From Pinisolibacter aquiterrae (GTDB lineage Bacteria > Pseudomonadota > Alphaproteobacteria > Rhizobiales > Ancalomicrobiaceae), in assembly GCF_019160155.1 (NCBI RefSeq), contig NZ_JAFNIH010000055.1, positions 44,836 through 108,835 on the forward strand: a DNA stretch of 64,000 bases, written 5' to 3'. This document shows positions 46,701 through 54,986 of the stretch, piece after piece. Numbering within the stretch: position 1 is the stretch's first letter; the number at the start of each line of letters is the position of its first letter. The notes under the pieces are model-generated. The model was not told the origin of the DNA. It was given only the letters and a program-made list of their open reading frames with translations, and did no database searches. The position numbers and the translations under genes are program-made.

Positions 46701-47180
46701 ATGCAGACTAAGACCCGCATGAACGTCTATTTCGAGCCGGATCTCTTGAAACGGGTCGAAGCTCTGGCACTCCGCCGCAACGTCTCGAAATCGGCAGTGA
46801 TCGAAGCCGCTGTCGCGTCCTTCCTGTCGGTCGACTCTGCGGATCGTCGTGAAGCCGCCTTTGCACGACGACTGGATCGGCTCTCACGCCAGATCGAGGC
46901 GCTCGATCGGGATCACGCCATCCTCGGAGAGACCGTCGCGCTGTTCATCCGCTTCTGGCTGACGATCACGCCACCGTTGCCTGAGAGTGTTCAAGCTTCG
47001 GCCCGCACCAAGGGGCTGGAGCGTTTCGAGGGGTTCATCGACGCATTGGGGCGGCGGCTCGCCACCGGTGACCGGTTCATCAAAGAGTTGGTGCGCGATG
47101 TCGGCGTGGCGAGTGTGGCGAAATCACAGAAGATGGACGGGTCGGACGAGGCATTCGTGCCCTCTGGCTCTTCAGGGTAG
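46701..47180 (+). CDS. CopG/ribbon-helix-helix protein next to TraG
   Basis: 159 aa. RMNVYFEPDLLKRVEALALR and NVSKSAVIEAAVASFLS form an RHH domain; the helical C-terminus ends with RFEGFIDALGRRLATGDRFI. It is conserved between traG and trbB in conjugative islands and likely regulates the trb operon. Here 15.5 kb of cargo separates it from trbB. Confidence 0.88.
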   Translation: MQTKTRMNVYFEPDLLKRVEALALRRNVSKSAVIEAAVASFLSVDSADRREAAFARRLDRLSRQIEALDRDHAILGETVALFIRFWLTITPPLPESVQASARTKGLERFEGFIDALGRRLATGDRFIKELVRDVGVASVAKSQKMDGSDEAFVPSGSSG

Positions 47181-47254
47181 GTGGGAGTGGCAACGAGCGG
47201 CCACATTGCGCCGAAAGCGGACTCACATCGATCAGAGATGAATGGCCACTGATG

Positions 47255-49276
47255 TTAGTCATTTCCGAAAAAGCTGCGACCAGAAATGCCAGCCTTATCG
47301 AAAAAGGCCTGATTACGAGCCTTCGCATCCTCAAGAAGTGCATCCCAACCAATGAGTTCGATGGATCCACGAAAACCGTTGTTGGGCCTATATATGCGCC
47401 CGCGACCGTCAACCGTTCTCTGCCACGAGTAAGTCCAGTCATCAAGCTTCCCGACGATATCGGCTACAATAAAGCAATAGAATATTGTGACCTCATCCAG
47501 TTTTATCGGACGACCTTTGACGTCACTCAGTTTTCCAGATTGAAGCTGCCGAACATATCTTTCTACTTGCAGCTGAGGATTCTCATCGTCGTTATACGAA
47601 GTCCGTCCGGGTCTCTTGAACTCAACAAGCAGAACTCGGGAGGGAGCGTCCGTTTGACGGAGCCCATGAACATGATCAAAGATCAACACGTCAGGTCGTT
47701 CATCGCTGTCAAACTCTTGAGCAAGCGCTGAAAATTCCGTGTCTGAACTAAAATATTGGGCGAAGGTAAGCCGTTCATCTATTATCCAAAGATCATGAGA
47801 TGATGCGGCCTCTATTTTTTTACCGGATGAAATCGTGTTTACCCGAACAGGACAAATGAATGAATGCAATATATCCTCTCTCTGATAGGAGCTATCTGAG
47901 CTTTTATCGCGCACCTTTTGAAGCAATATCTCTATAAAATCCAGAACGACTTTGCGTCGTACAACGTACTCGGCAAGGCTGCGTTGTTCGGTTTCCTCAA
48001 GCGCCTTGCCTGCATCTGCAATTGCAGCTGCAAATGTATTCGTATCTGCGCCGGTATCTTTCAGCCGTGAAAGCACACCTCTGATCTTCTCGGCTTGCTT
48101 TTCGTCACGCCGATAGCGTTCCCTCGATAGATGTCCATAAATGGCATCTTCCTTCAACTCCCCGGACGGCACCTTTTTTTGAAGCTCTTCAGTATCTCCG
48201 AATGCAACTGAGGGATACGTCGCAGCAATGGACACAATTTTTGCCCTTTGCTCCCCCTTTAAAGAAGCCAATGGCCCCTCAAGGAATTTTTCTATATACT
48301 CGAAGCAGACTTCGTTGATGATCCTATCAATTATAGCATCTTCAAAATTGAAGGCTGTTCTTTCTTGATTTACATTCTTGTCGAGAAAATCACCAGTGAC
48401 AATTGCATGAAATACATGATCATTGTTGTCTCCGAATAATTTCAGACCAAGTTTGCCGTCAATAGCTTGCGAATGAACAGTCCTGTCATGCGCGATAAAA
48501 TGAACGAAGTGGCTCCCCTTTAAATCTGCGCTGGCAACTTTGTCGCACTCAAGAAGGGTTATCCTGAGTTCCCCAAAATCGTCGGTTTGCTTCGAGATTT
48601 CAGAGCTACGACGCCGTACAATTTCATTGATCGCTTCCGGATAATGCTTGGCCTCATCTCCGACGTGAACGCTAACCATAGGGCAGCGACCGCCGATGAA
48701 GATGGGCAAGAAGTGGGAAGTCAAATGCTGAAAGACGAAATTTCCGCGCCCAGGAAATTTCTCATAGTATCCATTTGGCCGAAGTCCATCAAATCGAACG
48801 AAGAATGATGTACTTGATGCACCAGGCGCAAGCTCAACTACTTCTTCTTGAATTTGATTTTCTATTGAAAGAACGAACTTAAATTTGCGTCGACTAAAAT
48901 TGCCATTCTCTTGAAATACGCTATCAACAGCTATATTTTTGAAGCAATCAAGCCAAAGAAGACGCCCAACACCTTTGCCGCCAATTGCAATTTTGTTGTC
49001 CGTATCTGTTGTCGTGAAAGCGTCCCAGTTGGCTTCATTGAGACCAACTCCGTTGTCTTCAACGGTTGCCCAAACATCGTCCTTCTTTCGATCTGTCGAG
49101 ACAACGATAGTTACGCGACCATATTGTGCGGCATCATTGCCAAATTTGGTCTGTGTTGCGTGGATGGCGTTCATCACAGCTTCGAATAGCGGAAGCAATG
49201 CGTCGGACACATTTGTCGGCTTCGGCAATCTCTCAATGCGTTTTATTAAATTTGGTCGGAGAGAAGTCATTTGCAT
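47255..49276 (-). CDS. GHKL ATPase fused to a PD-(D/E)XK-like nuclease domain
   Basis: 673 aa (the ATG at 49270 is slightly better supported by CGAGG). The N-terminal GHKL/Hsp90-like ATP-binding site is clear: FEAVMNAIHA (N box, Asn36), EDNGVGLNE (Asp74, Gly76, Gly78) and IGGKGVGR (99-105). The C-terminus has PDVLIFD (Asp529) and VLLVEFKRPG (Glu552-x-Lys554), a PD-(D/E)XK pattern. The middle 350 residues are not recognised. AT-rich codon use shows foreign origin. It could be an ATP-driven nuclease sensor in phage defence. No close characterised family is known to me. Confidence 0.7.
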   Translation of the reverse strand: MQMTSLRPNLIKRIERLPKPTNVSDALLPLFEAVMNAIHATQTKFGNDAAQYGRVTIVVSTDRKKDDVWATVEDNGVGLNEANWDAFTTTDTDNKIAIGGKGVGRLLWLDCFKNIAVDSVFQENGNFSRRKFKFVLSIENQIQEEVVELAPGASSTSFFVRFDGLRPNGYYEKFPGRGNFVFQHLTSHFLPIFIGGRCPMVSVHVGDEAKHYPEAINEIVRRRSSEISKQTDDFGELRITLLECDKVASADLKGSHFVHFIAHDRTVHSQAIDGKLGLKLFGDNNDHVFHAIVTGDFLDKNVNQERTAFNFEDAIIDRIINEVCFEYIEKFLEGPLASLKGEQRAKIVSIAATYPSVAFGDTEELQKKVPSGELKEDAIYGHLSRERYRRDEKQAEKIRGVLSRLKDTGADTNTFAAAIADAGKALEETEQRSLAEYVVRRKVVLDFIEILLQKVRDKSSDSSYQREDILHSFICPVRVNTISSGKKIEAASSHDLWIIDERLTFAQYFSSDTEFSALAQEFDSDERPDVLIFDHVHGLRQTDAPSRVLLVEFKRPGRTSYNDDENPQLQVERYVRQLQSGKLSDVKGRPIKLDEVTIFYCFIVADIVGKLDDWTYSWQRTVDGRGRIYRPNNGFRGSIELIGWDALLEDAKARNQAFFDKAGISGRSFFGND

Positions 49277-49339
49277 TGCCTCGAAATTTGGAAAATACCG
49301 CGTAACTCAAAAGTATAGAGCAACCCCATCGCCCCGCCG

Positions 49340-50296
49340 CTACCCCGCAGGAATAATTGCATTGTTGGGATGGTGGGGGCCGGGAACGTGGCCTGCGGGA
49401 ACCACGCCTGCCGCGCCGAGAACGTGCTTTTCCTGGTCGTCGAAGAAGATGTGGGCACCGAATGCCTCAAGGATCGGAGCTTTCTTCCAGCGCCCGACGA
49501 AATGGGCTTCGTCGGCAGGCGTCCCCCACGCGCGAAGGGTATGGATGACGCGGGCGTGGGCGGCGCTGTCACGCGCGGTCACGATGCCGATCCGCACCTT
49601 GCTCACACCGTTGTCACCCATATAGATCGCCCTCAGAATGGACAGCTTCTTGAGGAATTCGCCGAATGGCCCGCCCTCCATGGGCTTTTGAGCATTCTCC
49701 AATTCATGCGCTCGGAATGCCGCAAGCCCCTTTTCCGCAAAAATTTGGTCTGACTCGGCGCTGAAGACGACGGCATCACCGTCAAAGGCGATACGCACTT
49801 CGTCGTTCGATTGAAATCGTAGCTGCTCGGGAACCTTGCCCAGTCTGGCGGCAGCACACTTCGCGCCGATCGCGGATTTCACATCATGGGGATCGTTCGA
49901 AAGAAACAGGTCAATATTCCATGCGGGAATGTACGGCCCGATGGGCGCGCCGCTGGTAAAGCTGCCCGTGACCACTGGCAGGCCGTAATGCTCTATGGAT
50001 TTGAACGCCCGCAAGGACAGGTCGGGAGAGTTGCGCGACAGGACCACGATCTGAACATATGGGTCGCTGTCGGGCTCGTTCAGCCGCAAAAGCCGGTCAA
50101 CGACTTCAAAGGCCGTCCCTTTCCGGATCAATTCGCCTTCGCGCTCGTGTTGCAGATCGATATAGGCGTGAACGCCCTGTTCCTCGAAAACCTTGTGCTC
50201 TTCTTCAAGGTCGAACAGCGCGCGGGTGGAAATGCCGATCCGCAGGGGTGCTGCCCGTAACCGGGCTTTCAGATCTTCGACGCTCTCAGACATCAT
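49340..50296 (-). CDS. 5'-nucleotidase (cytosolic NT5C1-like family)
   Basis: 318 aa. LRIGISTRALFDLEEEHKVF, VQIVVLSRNSPDLSLRAFKS, IDLFLSNDPHDVKSAIGA and KVRIGIVTARDSAAHARVIH followed by FVGRWKKAPILEAFGAHIFF match the family that dephosphorylates nucleoside monophosphates. It lies 63 bp before the GHKL-nuclease gene on the same strand, so co-transcription is possible. In a defence setting it could lower nucleotide pools, but it may also be an ordinary metabolic passenger. Confidence 0.8.
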   Translation of the reverse strand: MMSESVEDLKARLRAAPLRIGISTRALFDLEEEHKVFEEQGVHAYIDLQHEREGELIRKGTAFEVVDRLLRLNEPDSDPYVQIVVLSRNSPDLSLRAFKSIEHYGLPVVTGSFTSGAPIGPYIPAWNIDLFLSNDPHDVKSAIGAKCAAARLGKVPEQLRFQSNDEVRIAFDGDAVVFSAESDQIFAEKGLAAFRAHELENAQKPMEGGPFGEFLKKLSILRAIYMGDNGVSKVRIGIVTARDSAAHARVIHTLRAWGTPADEAHFVGRWKKAPILEAFGAHIFFDDQEKHVLGAAGVVPAGHVPGPHHPNNAIIPAG

Positions 50297-50742
50297 TGAT
50301 GCCCCGGGGCTGGCTGGTTTGGCGCGATTATCCCGTGGCTGAGATTATGGTCCGACGGAAAAGCTGTCGGCGATCATATCCAACTGAAGCCCATTTGGTA
50401 GCGGTGTTCCGTTGAATTGCACCACTATCGAGGGAAATCGCTAGATCGAGCAACGAAACGTCCGATGCGGGTCGCCTGATTAGGTTGCCGCCTTGAATCC
50501 TGTCGTCTGGGCGGCAATGCCCGGGGCATATTGGCTCGCCCACTCTACGATCTGGTGACGTTGCTCGGCATGAGCCATCCGCGCTCAAGTGCGTGGACGT
50601 CCGCTTCGGGTCGAAAGGCGTCACCTACCGCATCGCGCCGATTGCCGACGTTGGCATCGAGGCCTCGGCCTGCCGCAAGGTAGGTGCGGCAGGCAGTGTT
50701 CGTCACGCCGCGGCCGGTAGAGGAATAGGAAGTGCGGCCCGG
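50297..50742. other. Junction region with dispersed repeat R1
   Basis: About 445 bp between two cargo cassettes. It contains a 43-bp repeat (50598-50640) that recurs at 56465 and, shorter, at 60181. No gene was seen. Confidence 0.5.
50598..50640. repeat. Dispersed repeat R1
   Basis: It begins CGTCCGCTTCGGGTCG and ends CTACCGCATCGCGCCG. It matches 56465-56507 with few changes, and its first 30 bases match 60181-60210. It marks the border between the 5'-nucleotidase and the nuclease-like pair. Confidence 0.7.
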
Positions 50743-52158
50743 TCATGACGGCGCACTTTCGCCAGGCGCGCCGCTGCGCGTCCCGGCTTCTCCAGCAATG
50801 TGCAATCGGGTGACCGACGACAGCACTGAGTTCGCCCAGATGGTGCTGCACTCGATGTCGTCGTCGCGCTCGAACCAATGGGTCGCGCCTGGAATGAGGT
50901 CGAACGGGATGGGGCGGGTGGCCAGCGGATTGTGGAACACCTCCAGCTCCTGGCACCAGGCTTCGCCCCAGGGCCAGAGCGCCTGATATTCGTCGCTGGC
51001 GACCGACAGATTGAAGTCGATTGGCTCCAACGCGCCCGGGGTGCGGTCGAACAGGATGCCGCTTCGGATCATCGTCAGCCCGGGCGGGCGCCAGCCGGCG
51101 AGGAAACCCATACGGTTGAACTTGGCGAGCGTTGCCGCATTGCTGAAGATGACGGCCGACAGGTGGGCGAAGTCGGGATCGCGAAAGAGCCCTGCCGGGA
51201 TGCCATGTTTGCCCGTCAGGTTGGCGATCGGTGTCCCGACCGCTCGGCGCTCCGCGCCTTCTCCTGCGATATCAGCCCGTAGCCCGTAGAGGTAGGTGGG
51301 CAGGGCCTCGCGGCTCCAGACCATCGAACCGGACTGGTGGAAGTCGGCCAAGGCGAGAGCGAAGGACTGCCCCTTCACGTGGTCCATCTCATGATAGTTG
51401 CGCTGGAGCTTGCCCCGCAGCGTTTTGGCGAAGCGCTCGGCTGGACCTCCTGTCAGGCGTTCATTGCGGTCCTCCGGCGCATGCACCCAGTCGCCGATCC
51501 CGCCGGCGCGAGGAGTCTCGGAATTCGCCGTCACCGCCTCGATCCAGCAGGCGTCGCCGTTCTTCTCGATGAAGAAGTCGGGCGAGACATGATCTTGCCC
51601 GATGCTCAGGCCCTGTTCGCGAAAGCAGGCGAGGAGGTAGAGTTCGAACAGCCGGGAAGCGAAGTTGCTGGTCTGAAAATCCGGGACGAAGTTGGCGTCG
51701 GGATTGGGAAGGGCGAGATAGCATTCGCCGATCGCCATCAGGGCCGGCCAATGGCTGATCGTGCTCGTCAGCAGATCGAACTCCGGGGATGTCCCGCGCG
51801 CTCCGGGTTTCACCAAAAGCGGGCGTCGCCTTGCGCCCGGCGGCAAGGGTTCCGGCGGATCGCCGGCGCGCATGGCGATGCTGAGGCGATCGAGCGCGGC
51901 CTCTGGGGTAGAATAGGGGCCACTTTCATCGACCTTGATCCAGCGGTGATCAACCTGCCGGCGCAAGGCGAGGCTGGAGGAGGTCCCTTGCTCCGGATCG
52001 AGAAGGATGCAGCCGCTCGTGCAGCCCCGTCCGGCCTGATAAGCGCTGAAGATATGTGCGGGGTCGAAATTGGGGCCGCGTTCTAGCGACAGCGCATAGA
52101 GCTCGAACTGGCGCTGGCTGATCGGCGTGATCAGTCGTGACTCATCGGTTTGGGCCAT
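50743..52158 (-). CDS. Unknown protein A of a homologous pair, nuclease-like motif
   Basis: 471 aa, family not recognised. A PD-(D/E)XK-like pattern is visible: SRLFELYLLACFREQG (Glu172), SPDFFIEKNGD (Asp194) and CWIEAVTAN (Glu207), with Val where the catalytic Lys is expected. The C-terminal half shares blocks with the next gene upstream: FAHLSAVIFS and VFHNPLATRPIPF match FADISGVIWS and YVHNPLAQVSLPT. The N-terminal 150 residues are extra. It is 51 bp downstream of protein B on the same strand. It probably acts with B. Confidence 0.6.
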   Translation of the reverse strand: MAQTDESRLITPISQRQFELYALSLERGPNFDPAHIFSAYQAGRGCTSGCILLDPEQGTSSSLALRRQVDHRWIKVDESGPYSTPEAALDRLSIAMRAGDPPEPLPPGARRRPLLVKPGARGTSPEFDLLTSTISHWPALMAIGECYLALPNPDANFVPDFQTSNFASRLFELYLLACFREQGLSIGQDHVSPDFFIEKNGDACWIEAVTANSETPRAGGIGDWVHAPEDRNERLTGGPAERFAKTLRGKLQRNYHEMDHVKGQSFALALADFHQSGSMVWSREALPTYLYGLRADIAGEGAERRAVGTPIANLTGKHGIPAGLFRDPDFAHLSAVIFSNAATLAKFNRMGFLAGWRPPGLTMIRSGILFDRTPGALEPIDFNLSVASDEYQALWPWGEAWCQELEVFHNPLATRPIPFDLIPGATHWFERDDDIECSTIWANSVLSSVTRLHIAGEAGTRSGAPGESAPS

Positions 52159-52209
52159 GACCGGCCTTATGATCCTGCAGGTAGCAAATGGGCGCGTATG
52201 ATCCCATCG

Positions 52210-53136
52210 TCATGACGCCGCCGCCGCGGCTGTCGTGGCGAGAATGTCGTTGGATTCCCATCCGTCGCCCTGCCGGACCGTCACAAACTCGCGGTCCCAG
52301 ACGCCCCAGTTGGTGGGCAATGAAACCTGCGCCAGGGGATTGTGGACATAGGTGATTGGCCGGACCTGGCGCGAGAGGTTGCCGAGGCTGACCCGTGACC
52401 AGATCACGCCCGAAATATCTGCGAAGCGCTCGTCGAGGAACGCTGTGCGCGGGATCGGATCGCGCTCGCGGTGGATCAAGGGCGCGGCATGAAAGCCTTC
52501 TTCGATGACATCACCGGTGTCGCGGTCGATGGTGATGAAGGCGTCGCCGATCGGGAACAGCGTCGTCATGATGAGCGGCAAGGGCTGTTCGGAGACATAG
52601 GCGCCGAAGCGGCTGGTGCTGATGGCGATGATGCGGGTGTCGCCCGGCGCGATAACGCCCTGTTCGATATAGCGGCCTATCTTCTGCGCCTTGGTCCAGA
52701 ACGCCCCCGAGGTCCGAAGCTGCGCCTGGCGGATTGGCGCGCAGATCACGCCGCCGCCCTCATTGATCGGCACGGGACGTACGATCTGGTCAGGCCCTGG
52801 AGCCCCTTCGTCTGGGGTGATAGCTTCGATCCAGATCCGGCGACCATCTTCGAGGACGCAAAGGTCAGGCTGGCCGCCGTCGCGTTGACGATCGACGACG
52901 GGCATCAACGTCCGCCCCGCCTCGATCAGTGTGCAGCCCAGATACATTTCCCAGAAGCGCCCGTCGACGTCGCGCGCGAAGCCTTGGCGGAAGTCGGGAT
53001 CGGCAAATGGCTCGTAGCGCGTCCACATCTCTTGCAGCATAGTGCGGAGTTGCTGCTCGATCGGAAACTCGGCCGCCTTCAGATTCTCGAACCCAAGATC
53101 GAGATTGGCGCCGTCAACGTCAAAAAGATCGCTCAT
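52210..53136 (-). CDS. Unknown protein B of a homologous pair, nuclease-like motif
   Basis: 308 aa, family not recognised. It has the same motif order as protein A: GRFWEMYLGCTLIEAG (Glu63), GQPDLCVLEDG (Asp91) and IWIEAITPDEG (Glu104), lacking Lys. Shared C-terminal blocks with A show common ancestry, although A is 160 residues longer. The ending is Ala-rich. A truncated frame lies 9 bp upstream, so the operon once had at least one more gene before an IS3 insertion. Confidence 0.6.
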   Translation of the reverse strand: MSDLFDVDGANLDLGFENLKAAEFPIEQQLRTMLQEMWTRYEPFADPDFRQGFARDVDGRFWEMYLGCTLIEAGRTLMPVVDRQRDGGQPDLCVLEDGRRIWIEAITPDEGAPGPDQIVRPVPINEGGGVICAPIRQAQLRTSGAFWTKAQKIGRYIEQGVIAPGDTRIIAISTSRFGAYVSEQPLPLIMTTLFPIGDAFITIDRDTGDVIEEGFHAAPLIHRERDPIPRTAFLDERFADISGVIWSRVSLGNLSRQVRPITYVHNPLAQVSLPTNWGVWDREFVTVRQGDGWESNDILATTAAAAAS

Positions 53137-53145
53137 CGGGTAGCC

Positions 53146-53305
53146 TCATGCCCGGCGCAGGATCCGGGGGACCTGCGCCCGGTGATAGCCTTGGGAGTGG
53201 ACCTGCTGGCGGAGTTGCTTGATGTCGCTGACGCCGAAGGCGACTGCTGCCTTCAGTGTACTGGCGAAGGTTGCGTAAAATGTCCAGCGTGACCCAGCGG
53301 GAAGT
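53146..53305 (-). pseudogene. C-terminal remnant of a gene upstream of protein B, cut by IS3
   Basis: About 50 codons read AGSRWTFYATFASTLKAAVA, then KQLRQQVHSQGYHRAQVPRI and stop 9 bp before protein B. Codon quality is similar to that of proteins A and B. The sequence stops at the IS3 remnant. It was probably the first or second gene of the same system; identity unknown. Confidence 0.4.
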
Positions 53306-53340
53306 GTCGGGTTTCGCTGACGGTCGGTGATAACGACGTC

Positions 53341-54006
53341 GCGCGGCAGATGGCCCATCATCTGCGCCAGCAGGGCCATACGGTCGACCGGAAGTAGATC
53401 CGGCGACTGATGCGGAAGATGGGGTTGCAGGCAGTCTATCAGCGACCGAAGACGACCGTCCCGCATGCCGAGCACAAAAAGTGGCCATGTCTGCTGCGGG
53501 ACCTCCACATCAGTTGGCCGAACCACGTCTGGTGCGCGGACATCACCTACATCCCGATGCGACAGGGCATCCTCTACCTCATCGCCGTGATAGATTGGGC
53601 GAGCAGGCGGGCGTTGGCGTGGCGACTTTCGAACACAATGGACGCCGACTTCTGCATCGCCGCTCTCGAGGAGGCCATGGCGCGACATGGGAGGCCGGAG
53701 ATCTTCAACAGACCAGGGCAGCCAGTTCACAAGCCCACGGTTCGCCGAGGTCCTGACCGACGCAGGCGTTCGAATCTCCATGGACGGACGCGGCAGGTGG
53801 ATGCACAACGTCTTCATCGAGCGGCTATGGCGATCGTTGAAGTACGAGTGCATCTACCTCCATGCTTTCGAAACCAGATCGGAAGCCCGTGCCGGCATCG
53901 GACGGTGGATCGGCTACGCAACTTCGACCGGCCTCACTCGACGCACAGTAGGCCTACGCCCGTCGAGGTTCACGAGGAGGCCGACGGCATCAGGCTGGCG
54001 GCGTGA
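53341..54006 (+). pseudogene. IS3-family transposase (OrfB) remnant
   Basis: Transposase blocks in order: ARQMAHHLRQQGHTVDRK, a TAG stop at 53395-53397, RRLMRKMGLQAVYQRPKT, HVWCADITYIPMRQGILYLI (DDE Asp), DQGSQFTSPRF in another frame after a 2-base loss near 53707, ERLWRSLKYECIYLHAFET (DDE Glu), and a further shift to RPHSTHSRPTPVEV. The stop codon and two frameshifts make it dead. No clear terminal inverted repeats are left. Confidence 0.85.
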
Positions 54007-54196
54007 CGGACCCGAAAGGCCCAAACTAACGAAGGCCGCCAATCCGTCCAGCCGGGCGGGGCCACCTCATGCCGATCCCGGACGACTTGGACGGCTGACT
54101 GACCGGGGACGATGGCAGCTGAGGTGACGTGTATCGGTGGACAGAGAATGATCCGTGTTTGCATCTCGCAAAAAATCGTATATAAAATCCTTATTG

Positions 54197-54907
54197 ATGC
54201 AAATCGGAGTTCATGCTGTGGGCCACGCCGCTATTGCCACTCTCATCCGCCAGGCCGTACCCAAGCAGGTTATGCTCGATCACGCCGAAATCCCCGGGGT
54301 CGCACGCAAGGCGGCGGCGGAGAAAGCGCGTGAACTGGGGCTCTCTGGCCGCGCTGCGCGACGTTCGACCGGTTTCAATGCCCACTTGGTCATGGAGAAC
54401 CTGCTGAAGGATCTCTGTGAGCGAGCCGGCGGCGTGGTGATCGAGGATCGCGCCTTCCCGGGCACAGAACTGATGCTCCACCAGCCCCTTTCGCGATACG
54501 GCCGTATTCTCCTCGGCCGTGCGACCATCCACGAGCGCAAGGGCATGCCCTCTGCCAACGTGACGCGTCGCAACGGTGCTGCGCTCAACCGAGCCCTTAC
54601 CGCCGATCTCTTCGATCCGTCGACGGATGCCAGCGCTCCGTTTCACGTTCTGCTCCTGACGCTGCCGGACTTCCACGACCTGGACAAGATCGCCGCCACC
54701 TATCTCGCCGTGATCGCGCCGGACTTCAATTCGTTGCTCTTCGTCGAGGAGATCGACGATTTCATCGCCGGCTACGGTGAAGAGGAGGGCACGATTGAGC
54801 CGATGCCCGCCGATGCCGGCGACTTCGGCCTCGTCCCGCGCAAGGGTGTCGAGCCCTATGCCGGCGCGGAGTATCGTGCTGAAGGCGCCGCCGAAGAAAA
54901 GGCGTGA
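54197..54907 (+). CDS. Unknown partner of the XRE-ImmA gene
   Basis: About 236 aa from the ATG at 54197 (a GTG at 54155 and an ATG at 54272 are other options). Recognisable stretches are HAEIPGVARKAAAEKARELG, FNAHLVMENLLKDLCERAGG and FHVLLLTLPDFHDLDKIAAT. No family is recognised. Together with the next gene, 79 bp on, it forms a two-gene module; the arrangement is like toxin-antitoxin or protease-regulated pairs where ImmA controls the partner. A TATAAAAT box lies at about 54180. Confidence 0.6.
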   Translation: MQIGVHAVGHAAIATLIRQAVPKQVMLDHAEIPGVARKAAAEKARELGLSGRAARRSTGFNAHLVMENLLKDLCERAGGVVIEDRAFPGTELMLHQPLSRYGRILLGRATIHERKGMPSANVTRRNGAALNRALTADLFDPSTDASAPFHVLLLTLPDFHDLDKIAATYLAVIAPDFNSLLFVEEIDDFIAGYGEEEGTIEPMPADAGDFGLVPRKGVEPYAGAEYRAEGAAEEKA

Positions 54908-54986
54908 CGCTCGAACAAAATGGTAATATCTCGCACCGATCCTTGCGGTGTATGGGAATTCACCAGTCGAAAGTTGCGAGATCGCT

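Noticed and set aside
53146..53853. A full 235-codon minus-strand gene upstream of protein B
   Set aside because: Most of it is antisense to the IS3 transposase remnant; only the last 50 or so codons lie outside and are listed as a remnant.
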